From: Streptococcus sp. A12
Lineage (GTDB): Bacteria; Bacillota; Bacilli; Lactobacillales; Streptococcaceae
Assembly: GCF_905372335.1 (NCBI RefSeq)
Contig: NZ_CAJPOU010000007.1
Coordinates: 1-48,811 of the forward strand
DNA: 48,811 nt
Direction: 5' to 3'
A program made the translations under genes and the position numbers. Below are positions 48,700 to 48,811 of this stretch, piece after piece (the stretch's first letter is position 1; each line of letters begins with the position of its first letter). The notes beneath the pieces are model-generated. The model ran no database searches. It was not told the DNA's origin and saw only the letters and a program-made list of their open reading frames with translations.

Positions 48700-48811
48700 G
48701 TGTCACGTCAACAACAAGTAGATCGACAAATTTTAAGAATTGCCCTTCCAGCCATTGGAGAAAACTTTCTCCAAATGCTCATGGGGATGGTAGATAGCTA
48801 CTTGGTTGCTC
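48700..48811 (+). CDS. MATE family efflux transporter, N-terminal start (partial)
   Basis: 37 codons before the window ends. GTG at 48700, five bases after AGGAGG, starts (M)SRQQQVDRQILRIALPAIG; then FLQMLMGMVDSYLVA, the first helix of MATE (NorM/DinF-like) Na+ or H+ drug antiporters. In pneumococcus a MATE gene also follows thrC at short distance, as I recall. Confidence 0.82.
   Translation, partial: MSRQQQVDRQILRIALPAIGENFLQMLMGMVDSYLVA

Noticed and set aside
1..48811. CRISPR arrays, tRNA or rRNA genes, transposases, integrases
   Set aside because: No regularly spaced direct repeats, cloverleaf or rRNA sequence, and no protein with recombinase or transposase motifs were seen.

Overview
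The window looks like the chromosome of an oral Streptococcus of the Mitis/Sanguinis type. Evidence: low-GC coding sequence, AGGAGG ribosome binding sites, LPSTG-anchored surface proteins, a ComX-type promoter box (TACGAATA), a CiaR-type small-RNA promoter, and gene orders I recall from pneumococcus and relatives (ilvD / rpmF-rpmG / hisS, nrdD / 46-aa protein / GNAT / nrdG, thrC then a MATE transporter). The species cannot be fixed from the sequence alone.

Layout. 1-810: end of a zinc alcohol dehydrogenase and an unknown four-helix membrane protein. 900-2475 (minus): a late-competence-type bacteriocin cluster of ten very small genes behind one ComX box. Five of its peptides have double-glycine leaders, two look like immunity proteins, and three are tiny hydrophobic peptides. 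2600-11440: a sialic acid operon (nanE, YhcH/NanQ-like, satABC, Gfo/Idh oxidoreductase, nanA lyase, nanK) under a promoter overlapped by a cre site, followed by its convergent RpiR-type regulator. There is no sialidase and no transporter ATPase here, so the operon scavenges free (and perhaps 2,7-anhydro) sialic acid and must borrow an ATPase. 11649-21230: a V-type ATPase operon (ntpF-I-K-E-C-G-[GNAT]-A-B-D) with a full set of Na+ ligands in the rotor subunit and an acetyltransferase inserted between ntpG and ntpA. 21337-24970: a WalR-box LysM wall enzyme, a convergent MFS transporter, a predicted CiaR-dependent small RNA, and a MIP18/SufT-like protein. 24975-29440 (minus): a large LPSTG adhesin and ilvD with a CodY-like site. 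29560-31395: an SPFH-domain protein with a ribbon-helix-helix-like partner, then rpmF and rpmG.

31559-35295 is the most unusual stretch. It is an AT-rich cassette between two identical 54-bp terminator repeats. It carries a WYL regulator, a DnaQ-fold exonuclease-like protein that has lost its third catalytic motif, and two proteins that resemble the predicted nucleotide-modification families Nmad2 and Nmad3. It has the look of an uncharacterised defence or base-modification module.

35300-38171 (minus): an sdpR/sdpI-like immunity pair with a 12-bp-arm operator, and a second LPSTG adhesin with a Thr/Glu/Pro repeat stalk that is a paralogue of the first adhesin. 38518-48811: asnA, hisS, a GT-C-like membrane protein, the anaerobic ribonucleotide reductase operon behind candidate NrdR boxes, thrC, and the start of a MATE transporter.

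A structured intergenic repeat of about 220-280 bp occurs in inverted orientation at 10278-10500 and 41076-41350. In each place it supplies the terminator of the neighbouring gene (nanR and hisS). No rRNA, tRNA, CRISPR array, transposase or integrase was found.
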